From: Chrysomallon squamiferum
Lineage: Eukaryota > Mollusca > Gastropoda > Neomphalida > Peltospiridae
Direction of reading: 5' to 3'
NCBI GenBank assembly: GCA_012295275.1
Contig: CM022678.1
Coordinates: 1,247,155-1,311,154 of the forward strand
DNA length: 64,000 nucleotides
The stretch's first letter is position 1; the number at the start of each line of letters is the position of its first letter. Shown here piece after piece: positions 11,966 through 24,286 of this stretch. The notes beneath the pieces were generated by a model. The model saw only the letters and a program-made list of their open reading frames with translations. It was not told where the DNA came from and did no database searches. The translations under genes were made by a program, and so were the position numbers.

Positions 11966-12797
11966 GTTAATAAATATGTAAATATAAATTGTTGAAACAA
12001 TTTTTACATTGTTTGTTCTACTTAATTTAGTAACATTATTCTTATGATATGTACATTTACATTGTTTATATAGAATAGGTTGATATTCAGGCTGACTAAG
12101 AATATAACTTATTAAAACTGTTTTGATAATTACTAGGTTTATGTAATTTAATAGTGCAGTTCAGAAAACATACTGTATATGCTTTGTGATAATGATTTCA
12201 TTTTTGCAGGTCAACCATTAGAGATTTAACCAGAGTTGTTTTAGAATTTTTTTTTAACAAGAGAGATGATTCTTCGTCAGGGAGTATGACAAATTTGTTT
12301 ATATCTTTATCAATACCCTATACATCAGTATAATGTTAACTATTTTACTATTTCTAAACTAACACTTTTTTATTTTCATTGATAATAAATATACAATTTA
12401 AAGAGGTTTAGGTACTGTCTGACAGCTGAAAACAGCAAAAATAAAAAATAATAAATACAAATAAATAAATAACTAAATAAAAAATACTTACTAATTATTG
12501 TTTCCTCATTTTATTCTTATATTGGCTATTTTTTGTTTTAATGTTGTAAAATAATGTTGAGGTCATCAGTCAATGTATCTATGTGTAATTAGTTAACAGT
12601 ATTAAACACATTTGTTAAAACATACATTGCTCTATTCAGTAATACTGTTCAGATAGACTATGAATTTGTTCTGTGTTTGAAACACTGCTATTACATCCAA
12701 TAATTATATCTTATTCTCAGTATTTTGTAGGTAAAAACATTTTTAGAAATTATGCATTTGTGAATGATAAAAAAGTATTTGCTCTGTTTCACTTCAG
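11966..12797 (+). other. Intron before first mini-exon of array A
   Basis: AT-rich intron-like DNA. At 12,725-12,740 lies the attttgtag|gtaaaaac element that precedes most mini-exons in both arrays. Confidence 0.5.
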
Positions 12798-12860
12798 GAC
12801 AACTGACAGCTAACGTATCTCATTCTGGTTCTACTGAAATAAGCGGTAACACTATAAACC
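12798..12860 (+). CDS. Array A mini-exon 1 (RHIM-like unit)
   Basis: 63 nt between tttcacttcag and gtaagttaaa, phase 1 in and out. Core peptide SHSGSTEISGNTIN, the type in which the central Q-I-G is replaced by E-I-S. All mini-exons share this size, phase and splice context; the RHIM-like reading is discussed under findings. Confidence 0.7.
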
Positions 12861-13136
12861 GTAAGTTAAAAACTGAAAGTTTTCTCCTCTCTACATGTTT
12901 AATAGATAACACAGTACTTAGTAGACATTAGTACTTTTGTCAAACATTGTGAACAACATAGAAACGTGCACATCAAATATAGACACAATATATACAAAAA
13001 GAAAATTAGTATTTCAACCACTGCTATATATCCGACAGTGATATCTAATTCTCAGAATTTTTCAGCTAAAACATTTTTAGAAATTATGCATTGAAGTTGT
13101 GAGTTATAAATAGGTATTTACTTTGTTTCGCTGTAG

Positions 13137-14016
13137 GACTGTATATTAATAAATGTACCTCTGGGTTTTATGATCTATGGTGAACTAGGATGGTATCCCA
13201 TTTGTACTTCTATAAAAGTAAGAATGACAACCTTTTGGAGGAACCTAATTTGTCAAAAAAACCAAAAAAAAAAAAATATTTCCTCACAACTATATTATTT
13301 AATGCATGTTATCGATTCTCCTTGGAACAGATTTGGAAAATATATTTTAGATGATTGTGGTTTAACATATATTTGGATATATCTCAACTTTGATAATGTT
13401 AAATGGATACGAGAAACGATATCCAAAATATTACATGATCAATTTCAACAGTTTTGGAAAAAATCTAAATGAAACGTCTCCAAAGGATATTAATTATAAA
13501 CATTTAAAAGATGAATTGAAATAATAAACTGTCTTACTTTGCTGTCTCAAAAGAATGCCAATGTGTTATGTAAATTTAGAACCTCGAAGGCTAAACTTCC
13601 TATTGAAACTGGACAATGGTCTGATATTCTAAGAGAAAACAGAAAATGTCATATCTGTAATCTTAACAAAATTAGAGATGAATATCACTATATATTTGAA
13701 TGTAATGATCCTGTATTATTAAATGAGAGAAAAAGTATACCAGACAAATATATGAGACATCCAAATATAATTTCATATAATAATTTGCTTAACAGTAAAA
13801 AGCTATAGTTGTTAATAAGAACTATATGTGAGAAATTATGTCCTTCACGTTAAACTTCCACGCTTCTGCATTTTAATTTTGTTTCTATATATCTGTAATA
13901 CATTCTTCTCTGTACTGCAACCCTACAATTTATGAGAATAAAGTCATTGTAATTGTCATTGCCAGCAAACACAATTCATTCTGGTTCTACTGAAGTAGGA
14001 AATAGGCATGAATCCA
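13137..14016 (+). pseudogene. Array A mini-exon 2, split by a LINE
   Basis: The exon starts normally after ttcgctgtag at 13,137 (gact) and resumes at about 13,961 with codons for ANTIHSGSTEVGNRHES, then a donor GTATGT at 14,017. An 820-bp LINE fragment separates the halves. As a 63-nt module it is destroyed unless the insertion is spliced out. Confidence 0.7.
13141..13960 (+). mobile_element. 5'-truncated non-LTR retrotransposon fragment
   Basis: Two consecutive open frames match the end of a LINE ORF2. The first has YGELGWYPICTSIKVRMTTF, CGLTYIWIYLNFDNVKW and DQFQQFW. The second has KFRTSKAKLPIETGQWSDIL, RENRKCHICNLNKIRDEYHY and a stop at about 13,808. The 3' UTR ends in an attgtaattgtcatt-like tail. 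A stop after FWKKSK separates the frames, so the copy is dead. It is related to, but different from, the 5.1-kb fragment. Confidence 0.8.
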
Positions 14017-14466
14017 GTATGTTATAAACTGAAAGTTTTCTTTTCTCTACATGTTTAATAGATAACAGACTACTTAGTAGTCATTAGTATGTGTCTCTCA
14101 GACACTGTGACGTGAACAATGTAGAAACGCACAGGTAAATACACAGACCAATACGTATAAACATACATATCTGTAACTAGTCTTAGCACATACACAGAAT
14201 ACATACACACAACACATACACACATATATGCACACACATGCATATGCATACATGCATTACACAGACACACAAATTTAGACACAGTGTATGTATATTAAAC
14301 TGTATGCTGCTATATTTCTACATATACACTAAAAATGTGTTTCAAACACTGGAACTACATTTAATAATTATATCTAATTCTCAGAATTTTGTATGTAAAA
14401 ACATTTTTAGAAATTATGCATTGAAATTGTGAATTATAAAAATGTATTTAATCTGTTTCACTACAG

Positions 14467-14529
14467 GACCAGTGACAGCAAACATATCTCATTCCGGATC
14501 TGCTCAAATAGGAAATAACTATGTATCCG
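14467..14529 (+). CDS. Array A mini-exon 3 (RHIM-like unit)
   Basis: 63 nt, acceptor ttcactacag, donor GTAAGT, phase 1-1. Core SHSGSAQIGNNYVSG, one of the clearest Q-I-G forms. Confidence 0.75.
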
Positions 14530-14964
14530 GTAAGTTAAAAACTGAAAATGATCTCTTCTCTACATGTTTCATAGATAAACATAATACATAGTAGACATTA
14601 GTACTTTTCTGTCTCACACTGTGACTTGAACAACATAGAAGCATGAATACAAATACATAGACACAATACACATAAATATACATACCTGTACCTAGATGTA
14701 GCACATACACAGAACACATACATATACATGCAGATTCATTACACAGAGACAAACAAGTATATTCAGACAGAGACACAGTGTATGCATGTTAAATGTATAT
14801 TGTCATATCTCTACACATAGATTACAAAGAGGATTTTGTTTCAAAACTGCTGCTTCATTCAGTAATTATTTCTAATTCTCAGTATTTTGTAGGTAAAAAG
14901 ATTTTCAGAAATTATGCATTTAAATTGTGAATTATAAAAATGTATTTGCTCTGTTTCACTGCAG

Positions 14965-15027
14965 GACAAGAGTCAGGAAACATATCTCATTCCGGATCTG
15001 CTCAAATAGGAAATAACTATGTAGCCG
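14965..15027 (+). CDS. Array A mini-exon 4 (RHIM-like unit)
   Basis: 63 nt, acceptor tttcactgcag, donor GTAAGT, phase 1-1. Core SHSGSAQIGNNYVAG, nearly identical to mini-exon 3, so a recent duplicate. Confidence 0.75.
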
Positions 15028-15449
15028 GTAAGTTAAAAACTGAAAATGTTCTCTTCTCTACATGTTTAATAGATAACATAATACATAGTAGTCATTAGTA
15101 CATTTCTGTCTCACACTGTGACCTGAACAACATAGAAACCTGCACATAAATACATAGACACAATACATATAAACATAAATACCTGTACCTAGATGTAGCA
15201 CATACACATGCAGAAATGCATTACACAGACATACACACAAATATATTCAGAGACACTATGTATGTTAAGCTGTATACTGACATATCTCCACACATACACA
15301 TATATAGAGATAGATAGATTTTTTTTGAAACACTGCTATACATCCAGTAATTATTTTTAATTCTCAGTATTTTGTACGTAAAAGCATTTTTAGAAATTAT
15401 GCATTGAAATTGTGAATTATAAAAAAGTATTTACTCTTTTTCACAGGAG

Positions 15450-15512
15450 GACAACAGCCAGGAAACATATATCATTCTGGTTCTACTAAAATAAGCGGAA
15501 ACACTATAAACC
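15450..15512 (+). CDS. Array A mini-exon 5 (RHIM-like unit)
   Basis: 63 nt, phase 1-1, donor GTATGT. The acceptor is a tandem cacag/gag pair three bases apart, so one codon could be added. Core YHSGSTKISGNTIN. Confidence 0.65.
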
Positions 15513-16081
15513 GTATGTTAAAAACTGAAAGTTTTCTCTTCTCTACATGTTTAATAGATAACACAATACATAGTAGGCATTAGTACTTTTCTGTCAGGCG
15601 CTGTGACCTGAACAGGCTGCACGTGTGATCCACTGTGGCTAAAGGAGACGAGTGCAGATTGTTATACATGAAAATATTTAGAATCCTCATCTAATATCTT
15701 TTCCAATACATCATGTACAGATCTTGAAATTGACTATGTTGTAACAGTTTCTAGTACTGATGTCACCATTTCATCACAAGAAACACATTTGTTAAAAATC
15801 ACTTAGAAAGTTATAAGTAGCCTGCAACAGAATACCCAACCAATAACTTGCTGAAACACTGAGCAGTTTTATATCATAGAATTGAAAAAACGTTGTTATG
15901 TTGATTACAGCAGGTCAGAAATATGAAAATGTTTGTGTCCAGATGCTAAAAGGCATGCTCGATGACAGATTAAAAACATCCTATAGACGAAATATATATA
16001 ATTAGGAAACTGTTGAAATAATTTTAGATATATTATTATTATTATTATTATTAATGATTTATTTTTATTGTATTTATTGCC

Positions 16082-16093
16082 ATTATTATTATT

Positions 16094-16126
<33 letters not shown>

Positions 16127-16127
16127 A
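16082..16127. repeat. ATT/GTT microsatellite
   Basis: Short ATT run followed by about ten GTT units, within the intron after mini-exon 5. Confidence 0.9.
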
Positions 16128-16200
16128 TTACTGAATACTGATAAAAGACGAAAGGCTCTTTTAGTGATTTACTTGTAATTTACTCTTGTTTGTTTTTCAG

Positions 16201-16220
16201 TTGGAGACAAAAGAAATTAA
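16201..16220 (+). CDS. Candidate terminal exon of array A
   Basis: A strong acceptor (tttgtttttcag) is followed, in phase 1, by codons completing V/L then GDKRN and TAA. If used, array A would form a short gene of RHIM-like units with no NTPase. The coding part is only 20 nt, so support rests on the acceptor and phase. Confidence 0.4.
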
Positions 16221-16449
16221 TAACAGACAAAAGTATGGTGTAATGTGCTAACCTTAGCTGGTTATGTAACTGTTACAGACAAAAGTATTGTAAATATGTC
16301 AGTTTATCTATATTATATCAATACACTAATATAAATAGTTTTAAAAATATATGTTTTGTAATACTTGGCTATTATATACAATTAATATATTTGATACATT
16401 TACTTTATCTTCATGTACTGAATAAGAAAAAAGAATTATATCTTTAATA

Positions 16450-16494
<45 letters not shown>

Positions 16495-17230
16495 TTTGTT
16501 CATTTAGACATTAGAATATTCTGAATGAATTTATATAGCTAATATATGTACATATTTTTGATTACATTTATTATTTTTTCTATTATTTTACATGCTTGGT
16601 AGAATGTTTTTACTACCTTTATATTATGTATCAAGAATCTTTAGATCAATTTTCAAATTACTGTTTATTAATTAACCGTGTCTTTAATTAATGGAAGAAA
16701 ATGAACAAATCGGGTTTATCTGTTGCAGACAGATAAAGTGTCCCAGCAAGTTTTTCTCTACGAATGTCACAAGACGTTTCTGTTTGCAGGAGATCAGAAC
16801 TACAAACTACTTGGTCTGGGTGCTGGGCCAAGTCACGTGATAGCAGTGTTGTCTTAACCTGTTGTTTTTTGTTGGAATTAGCGACGCGGGAAATTAATTA
16901 ACGTTAAAGTACAAGTAATGATTAAGCCGTTTTAAATTGATTTTTTTAAAACTTTGTTGACTTCTTGACAATTGCAACATGGATTAATTGCTTAATTATT
17001 CCCTAAGCTGCTTGTGTAAGAACTGGGAGATGAGTCTATCATTGTGTACTAGGCAGAGGGCATCTGATAACCAGTTCATTCAGCCATGACCTCTTTTCTT
17101 ATCAAGTCTGTGACAAATAGATGTGAACCCCTTGATTGTTAAAAGTCCATTATAATAACAATTATTATTACCGAGTGCTTTGTAATTCTAGTGACAGTCA
17201 ACTTAATAAATATATTTTATGAGTCGTAAT
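16221..17230 (+). other. Downstream of array A, possible extra exon
   Basis: AT-rich, with an ATT microsatellite at about 16,451-16,490. At 16,790-16,857 a good acceptor (ctgtttgcag) is followed in phase 1 by GDQNYKLLGLGAGPSHVIAV, two more codons and TAA. This is an alternative terminal exon candidate in locally GC-richer DNA. Weak evidence. Confidence 0.25.
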
Positions 17231-17241
17231 GACTTTTGTTT

Positions 17242-17400
17242 TCTTTATTAGATGAGTACATTTCCTGTATTGTTCGAGAAAAAAAAACACTTCAATGGAA
17301 TAATTTACTGCACCTGCTCTTGTGACATCCTCTGACATTCACTAGTGACACAGATGTGTCTGCTAACTCTGCTAATGGACTCTTTCTAAAAGTAAATTGT
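17242..17400 (+). pseudogene. Degraded copy of the exon at 49.3-49.4 kb
   Basis: After gttttctttattag the DNA aligns with the inverse of 49,292-49,426 (acttcaatggaataatt, gtgtctgctaactctgctaa, agtaaattgtggaa) but has frameshifts and stops. Confidence 0.6.
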
Positions 17401-17594
17401 GGAAATGTTCTCACACAACACAGACACACTTTATTATCTTAATTTCATCTTAGTCTAATCAATTATTTGGGCGTATTTTTATGTTTACAATACTGTTTTT
17501 ACAGATCTTCCGATCTCTAGAAATAAAACAACAAACCAAAGAAAACAGCAGACAAATAAGAGAATGTCGCCCGAAGAGTTGGCTGTTGACAGTA

Positions 17595-17660
17595 CGTGTG
17601 TGTGTGTATGTGGTGTTTGTGTGCGTGTGTGTGCGTGTGTGTGTGTGTGTGTGTGTTCTA
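17595..17660. repeat. TG microsatellite
   Basis: Imperfect GTGTGT run with GC interruptions. Confidence 0.95.
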
Positions 17661-17830
17661 ATTTGTATATAGAAATAAACGGGTGATCTAGAATGAAGTG
17701 GACTTAGATGTAGATAGACTAGATTAAAATATGTCTGTTTGTCGTGTGACTCCTACTGAGATTACAGGGGAAAATGTAAACAGGGCATAACAAAGATTAA
17801 AAAATAAAACTTGTACAATAAAGTAAAATA
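17655..17830 (-). repeat. Dispersed repeat family B, copy 3 (inverted)
   Basis: Inverse of the block at 2,820-3,000 and 4,480-4,640 (gaaataaacgggtgatctag and gtcgtgtgactcctactgag). Confidence 0.8.
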
Positions 17831-17999
17831 AAATTAAATAAATAAAATGTGGAAAGAAATGATTTTTTTTTTTTGGAAAAACAATTGTGTTTCGGGTAAT
17901 TGATGTATTTATACAATAACATAATTAAGAGTGGAAATGTATATTAAATTTAGTGTGAGTTGTGAAAAGAAATTAGAAAGTAAATAAACAATGTCTGCC

Positions 18000-18840
18000 C
18001 TGTCTTGCTGAATGTACACCATGTTGTAACATGAAAAACGTGTGTGTGTGTATGTATGTGTGTGTGTGTGTGTGTGTTTGTGTGTACGGTTATACACACA
18101 GACAGATATTATGAAGGTCATGCTCTTGTACTGACAGAACATAGTAAATATAAAATAACTGACATTCAGTGGCTAGCTTCAATAATGATCTTATTTACTG
18201 GAACTAAATAAATAAAACAAGATAAGAACAAGGACGAAATAGAAAGAAAAAAATGTATATGAGAACAGATTACTTAACACACACAACACAGTCAGTGCCA
18301 GGCTAAAAATAAGAAACAAAAAATACAGAGGAGAGAATAATTAGTATGTATTATGGAAGATTCTCTTTTTTTTTCTCTCTGATTTTAAAGTCGTCTATTT
18401 TTAACAGAAGTAAGCTATTCCAATTTATTATTATTGTTTTTAAAGTGTTTGTGATATCTTCTTCTTTTTCAAATTATAACTTAAAAGAGATCAACGGGTG
18501 TTAACCGACAGTTTATTTTGTAACAAATTCGTGTTTATTTATTTATTTATCATTATATTTGCAGTGTTGTTTTTGATAATAAGAAAGACACTCAGAAAAA
18601 AAATGTGTATAAAAAGACATTTGATTTTTAGAGTTATAAAATTCTCTGAAAATCAAGAATAACAACATTGAATCTGATTTTCTCTTTCACGAGTCAATTT
18701 GAAGAAAGTCGTAAATAAAAATATAACAATTCAGAAAGGTAAATCACTTAGACATTTTATTTCCCGGAATATTTATAATTCTACGAAATGATATTACATA
18801 AAATAAAATGTTCTACATCCCAAGACGAATCCACTCTGTT
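18000..18840 (+). repeat. Segmental duplicate of 10.3-11.1 kb
   Basis: Same order of blocks as 10,280-11,130. Its 3' end (aaatcacttagacattttat onward) recurs again at 25,280-25,500. Confidence 0.7.
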
Positions 18841-19369
18841 GAAAGGTGCATTCGTCAAATGTTTCGAGACAGTGTTTCTGTCAAACTCTATTCTGTGTAA
18901 TGTTAGGTCGCTCTAAACAAAGAAATAATAAGAAGTATAAAGAATTTTACTAGACAGTATCTTTTCTTACTGACACAGTTAAGTTCACTTTAAAATGGAA
19001 GAGACACAGTTGTATATACTGGTAAAACAAAAAGTAAATGTATTATTATAGTCACTGTTAAACTTAAGTAAATTTAATCTGATATTGCACATAATTTACC
19101 AGAACAATAAATAAATAAATAAACAGAAGAAAAATAACAAGAAAAAGAATAGAAAAATATTGATGTGAAGGAGATACTAGGCCATGGATCGCCCAACTCG
19201 TGGACGCTCCTGGATTCGTTGTCAAGACAACAAGGTAAATACAGTGAACTGTCACTTTATGCTAATTTATGCTTACTAGAAGAAACTGATACATACCTCG
19301 ACCCTGTATACTACTTTTTGAGTGTTACACTTAGAACTGATCGTGTTTACCTTGTCATCATGCAATCAG

Positions 19370-19525
19370 AGTAACACACTACGTGCAAACCTGTGACGTG
19401 TCGTTTTACAAAAATATCACATGACGTGTCTAAGCGGACGATTCACAGAGCGAGCAGACGGCGTCAAGTTTGTGTCAGTTCGTTAGCTGACAAGATTCGA
19501 GTTTTACTTCAGTTTCGATTGTCAG
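19370..19525 (+). promoter_or_regulatory. Promoter-like/5' exon unit, copy P1c
   Basis: CACTACGTGCAAACCTGTGACGTGTC, then ATCACATGACGTGTCTAAGC, GCGAGCAGACGG, and a donor TGTCAG|GTAGGCAAA at 19,526. Well conserved relative to the 7.84-kb copy. Confidence 0.5.
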
Positions 19526-19950
19526 GTAGGCAAAACTTATAGTACACATTGCTGTTAGTAGTGATTGTTGGTGGTTTATTTCACAGTATCTGATTAATGA
19601 TTTTTCTTAATTAAAACAATAAATAAATAAATGAAAATAAAAATAATAATGATGATGATGGTGATGATGATAATTAGCCAGTTTTTGAAATAAATAAATG
19701 ATTCAATGGAGAGTTTTTGAACTGTAAATGCTATTTTCTTTCAAATAATTATAGTTTATTATAGTTATGTATGCATATCATGTCATATTTAGATACTTCT
19801 AAAATGATATCGTAGTCAGCTGTTCTGAAGATGTTAATAATAATAACAACAACAACAACAACAATAATAATAACAGATAAAAGTAAATATTGTTACTCTG
19901 TTCAGAATGTGTAATAAAAGTTATTAAATTATTTATTTATGTATTAGTTG

Positions 19951-19995
<45 letters not shown>

Positions 19996-20596
19996 ACAAT
20001 GATTAATTATAATATTCAGAAGCCATTATAATCATTTTTTATCAGTATTTACATTTGTAAAATTGCTCTCAGACATAAGTTTACATTGTTTGTTTTTGAT
20101 GTCCGCACTGCACATCTGCCTGCAAGGTCTGAATCTATTGTGCACTGTTTGTTTTTGTTGTAATGAAAGTGTGCGATTGCTTTTAATTCTTTTTTGCAGG
20201 GTCATGACCTTTCACGTACTCAAACATTGTAGCATGCCTCTCTACGTGTGGGAAAATACACGTGGTTTCTGTCCTCTCGCGTTTTCCCCATTTGCATTAA
20301 AAAGTCTAATCTCAAGTAGAAGAGCACAGATTTCACTTCAAAATGATGTTTTCCTTTCACAAATCTGAATTTAAGACAACAAGTTTTCTTATTTTAATTA
20401 TTTTTTTAATTATTTATTTATGACTATTAAGTGTGTGTGTGTGTGTGTGTGTGTGTAAATATGTATGTGTTTTATGTATCTTTTGATTGATGCATAAATT
20501 AGACGTCATCTCTGTCTACCAGTCTATTAAAAAATCCCAACAATAAACAAATAAATATATAAATAAAGAAATAGATAATAATAGATAATAATAGAT

Positions 20597-20604
20597 AATA
20601 ATAG

Positions 20605-20639
<35 letters not shown>

Positions 20640-20656
20640 CATCATCATCATCATCA
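20597..20656. repeat. AAT/ATC microsatellite
   Basis: AAT units followed by ATC units, preceded by four atagataat repeats. Confidence 0.95.
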
Positions 20657-20689
20657 AACTGCTTTTCTTACAGAAATGACTGAACATCC

Positions 20690-20826
20690 GGGATCGGTGA
20701 CATGTCATCTTGTAAAAAATCACTCGATGTGTCCAAGCAGATGACTGACAGAACGAGCAGACGGCAAATATTTTGTGTGTGAATTTATTCTACAAGATTG
20801 CTGTTTTACTTCTATTTCTACTACAG
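20690..20826 (+). promoter_or_regulatory. Promoter-like/5' exon unit, copy P1d
   Basis: The most diverged copy: the TGACGTG sites are partly lost (GGTGACATGTC, ACTCGATGTGTCC). GAACGAGCAGACGG and the donor CTACAG|GTAAGCAAAC at 20,827 are kept. Confidence 0.4.
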
Positions 20827-20929
20827 GTAAGCAAACTTTATACTATACTCCATTTGCGCTTTTTTTCTTTCTTTTTTTTTCTTTTATTAACCAAAAATAA
20901 CCCTCGCAGAAACAATTACGAAATAATAC

Positions 20930-22150
20930 ATTAGAGAACGAGGAAAAAATATTATTATTTTTATTAATTAATTAATTAATTTATTTAATTTAAATTCATT
21001 TATGTATTTACTTGTTACATGGTAGAATTAAATAAATCAATATGTAAATAAATAAATAAATAAAAAAGCAAACAAATAAATAAAGTACAATGAAAATCAA
21101 TAAATCAATAAATCAATCAATAAATAAGCAAATAAATAACTAAAGTAAAATGAAAATAAATAAATAAGAAAGGTATATTTGGATGAAAATTGATCAAACA
21201 AAATTACTTTTATGAGTTAGTTTATTTATTTATTTATTATTAGATCGAATTTTATCTTTGTATAACAACGACAACAACATCAAAAGAATAAAAAATGACA
21301 AATAATGGATGCTCTGTTTAAGTATAACCACTGTTGATGAAAGAATGTTTGCAAAAATAATAATGTGTACTTTTCTCAGTTGCCTTATAAAATAGTCGAT
21401 GAAGGAATAAAATGTCTAGGTAATAACTTATTATTTAAGAATACACATAACTGAAATTAATTAATATCTTCAAATATTGATGCTGATATAATTCAGTCTA
21501 TTCGGGAAGCTGCAAGAAGTGTAGAATAATTATGATAAGTCATTGGTTAAAAATATTTTCAATGTTTAGTCTACATTAATAAGGTGATTGTTATTTCTAT
21601 CTACTGATTTAGTATAATTATAATCTAATACTGAGCTGTAGTTTAAAATAACTAAATTTGATATTCCTTTTTACAGTTATATTTATTAGTTGATTTGGTT
21701 CTTGTTTTTTGGTTATTGTTGTAGTTTTATTTTTGGAATGTATTTTTTAAATCTTTAATAGGGAGTATCATTTTTTTATTTTTTATTTTTTCTGGCAGAT
21801 TCAAATTATTTTATTGTTTAATTTCTTGTTTGCTTTATATCAAATTATTTGTTAAATTGTTTAATTTCTTGTTTGCTTTATATCAAATTATTTGTTAAAT
21901 TACTTTACTGCTATCAATAAAGAAATAGTACGATATCAGCTGATTTGGTAAATGTTGGAAAACGAAAAGTGTATTATTAATACACAGTTTCTGTTGTCAC
22001 ATTCTAAAAATAAACAACCTCAATGGTTAAGATCATCGTCACATGATCTAGACATGTACCTCATTGAAATATTTAACATGAGTTTTGTCACGTAGACACG
22101 AATTAGTGAAGAACACACTTTATTGTTACAAGTGTTTATTACAGAAAACA
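20930..22150. other. Duplicated intergenic block
   Basis: AAAT-rich low-complexity DNA, then sequence (about 21,340-21,650 and 21,940-22,150) that parallels 8,320-8,580, 9,890-10,300 and 26,200-26,360. These stretches follow the P1 units and were probably copied with them. A 45-bp direct repeat (tttaatttcttgtttgcttt) lies at 21,815-21,900. Confidence 0.5.
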
Positions 22151-22949
22151 AAATTTTGCCAGTCTTAAAAACAAATGTTTTAATTAACAGTTTTAGGACT
22201 GAACTACGATTGTGACTATTCCATTTTTATTTTTTTTATTTTCAAATACTTTGTATATCATTGTCTTATTCACATATTTCAAAAATGATATCGTATTATC
22301 GGTGTTCCGAACACGATGATGATAATGATAATAATAATAATAATAATAATAAAATATATATATTTCATTTCATGAATTTGAGGTTCTGTTTGTTGCAAGT
22401 CTACTTCAGTGTTAAATAGTAATACGTTTATGTAACGGCTTGTGTGCGTGTGTGTGTGTGTGTTTTAATTAATCTGCTTTCTTTTGGAGGCTAAGATTAA
22501 GTGTCAGAAAATGTTCACGTTTTGTTTCACTAAATTTACGAGACAAGCAGCAGATACATTTTTCAGTAATGTTTCGTTTCCTTCAGTTTATGTGATATTA
22601 AAAAGAATGCACCCTACTCTTTATTATAAAATAGATAACACTGTTTACTAACTTTCGTGGAGCTAACTGTTCAGTTATTAAAGAAAATTCAACTATTTTC
22701 ATTTAAATATGATTAATTCCAGTGCTTAATCTGTAACGTTTGAATAATTGATTAACATTTTTCTTAAAAATTATTCTGAAGAATGTATTGGACTTTAAAC
22801 TGCACTGAATGATTGTGTTGTATAAGTGTGTTGTTTGTTTTGCTTCTTTTTATTATGTTTCCTTGCAGAAATTATTTTATTATTGAAACTTGGTTTATTG
22901 TTGTTGTTGTTGTTCTTCTTCTTCTTCTTCTTCTTCTTTTATTATTATC

Positions 22950-23253
22950 AAATAATGTAGAATGTTAATTTAGTAGATGTGAGGTAGTTTGTTTAATTAC
23001 ATTCGAAAGATTTTTCTTATGAATCACAGAAAGACGTAAATTTAAAATGTTTGTTTCATTTGTTTTCATTCTAAACACGATGTTATTATCTACTAAACAT
23101 CGTTGGTGTAGTCCAACCCGCTGTCCCGCTCTATTGCTTTCTGACTTCGTATTGAAACCAGTTTTCAGAAACGTAATATATTAGCACATTCAGTGACGTC
23201 ACAGGGTAACAAGAGTAATACACTGTATTGAAATAAACGGGTGACCTAGAACA
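22950..23253 (+). repeat. Left arm of a 0.3-kb inverted repeat
   Basis: Pairs with 23,615-23,853 on the opposite strand: caaataatgtag outside, cgttggtgtagtccaacccg in the middle, gaaataaacgggtgacct at the inner end. The arms flank a 360-bp spacer rich in TA repeats. Confidence 0.8.
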
Positions 23254-23441
23254 TAGACTAGATTAACATGAGATATCTGCGTGTCAGTCATGTGATATTT
23301 ATTCACATTACAGGTAAAAAAGACAAATTGTAAAAGAACATAAAACAATAAAAATGAGATAAAATAAAATAAAATAAGGTGAAGATGGATGAAAGGTTTT
23401 AAAATAAAAATGTATTTACGATAGTTAAAATAACATATTCA

Positions 23442-23443
<2 letters not shown>

Positions 23444-23497
<54 letters not shown>
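23444..23497. repeat. TA microsatellite
   Basis: About 26 TA units in the loop of the inverted repeat. Confidence 0.97.
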
Positions 23498-23499
<2 letters not shown>

Positions 23500-23614
23500 A
23501 TCAGCTATCTTTTTACACATACTTTAACACACACACACACACGTATAAAAAATTGTGAGTAACACGCAGATATATTATGTTTAACTTTTCTACGTAGTCC
23601 TAATTGCTGTTTGT

Positions 23615-23853
23615 TCCAGGTCACCCGTTTATTTCAATACAGTGTGTTACTCTTGTTACCCTGTGACGTCACTGAATGTTCTAATATATCATGTTTCTGA
23701 AAACTGGTTTCAATACGAAGTCAGAAAGCAATAGAGCGGTTGGACTACACCAACGATTATAATAAATAATAATATCGTGTTTAGAATGAAAACAGAAATG
23801 AAATAAACATTTTAAATTAACAAACTACTAAGTTCATATCCTACATTATTTGA
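23615..23853 (-). repeat. Right arm of the 0.3-kb inverted repeat
   Basis: Inverse of 22,950-23,253, with small indels. Confidence 0.8.
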
Positions 23854-24243
23854 TAATAAATAAATAAATAAATGTGTGTGTGTGTGTGTGTGTGTATCTT
23901 AAATTATATATAAGAGGACAGTTGATGTTTAGTGTAATAAAAAATCTCTAAAAACAGCTTCAAGGCAATCGCAGATATACATATTATAATTGAGTACATG
24001 TTAATCGCTTCTGTTTATAATTTTATGTGACGATTATATAAAATATTTTATCTTACTTTCTTATTCCACTGCATAGAAATATTTTATACTTCTGACATTG
24101 TCACAAGGTAATCAGAGAAACACTACTGAAATAAACGAGTGACCTAGAACGAACTGCACATACACAAGATTAAACTTGAGATAGCAGCGTTGGTCGTTAG
24201 TGAGTTTTATGTATGTATGTATATATATATATGGCTATGTGTG

Positions 24244-24244
<1 letters not shown>

Positions 24245-24286
<42 letters not shown>

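Noticed and set aside
20063..20368. 101-codon open frame
   Set aside because: No recognisable domain, no splice signals, and ordinary AT-rich composition; likely chance.
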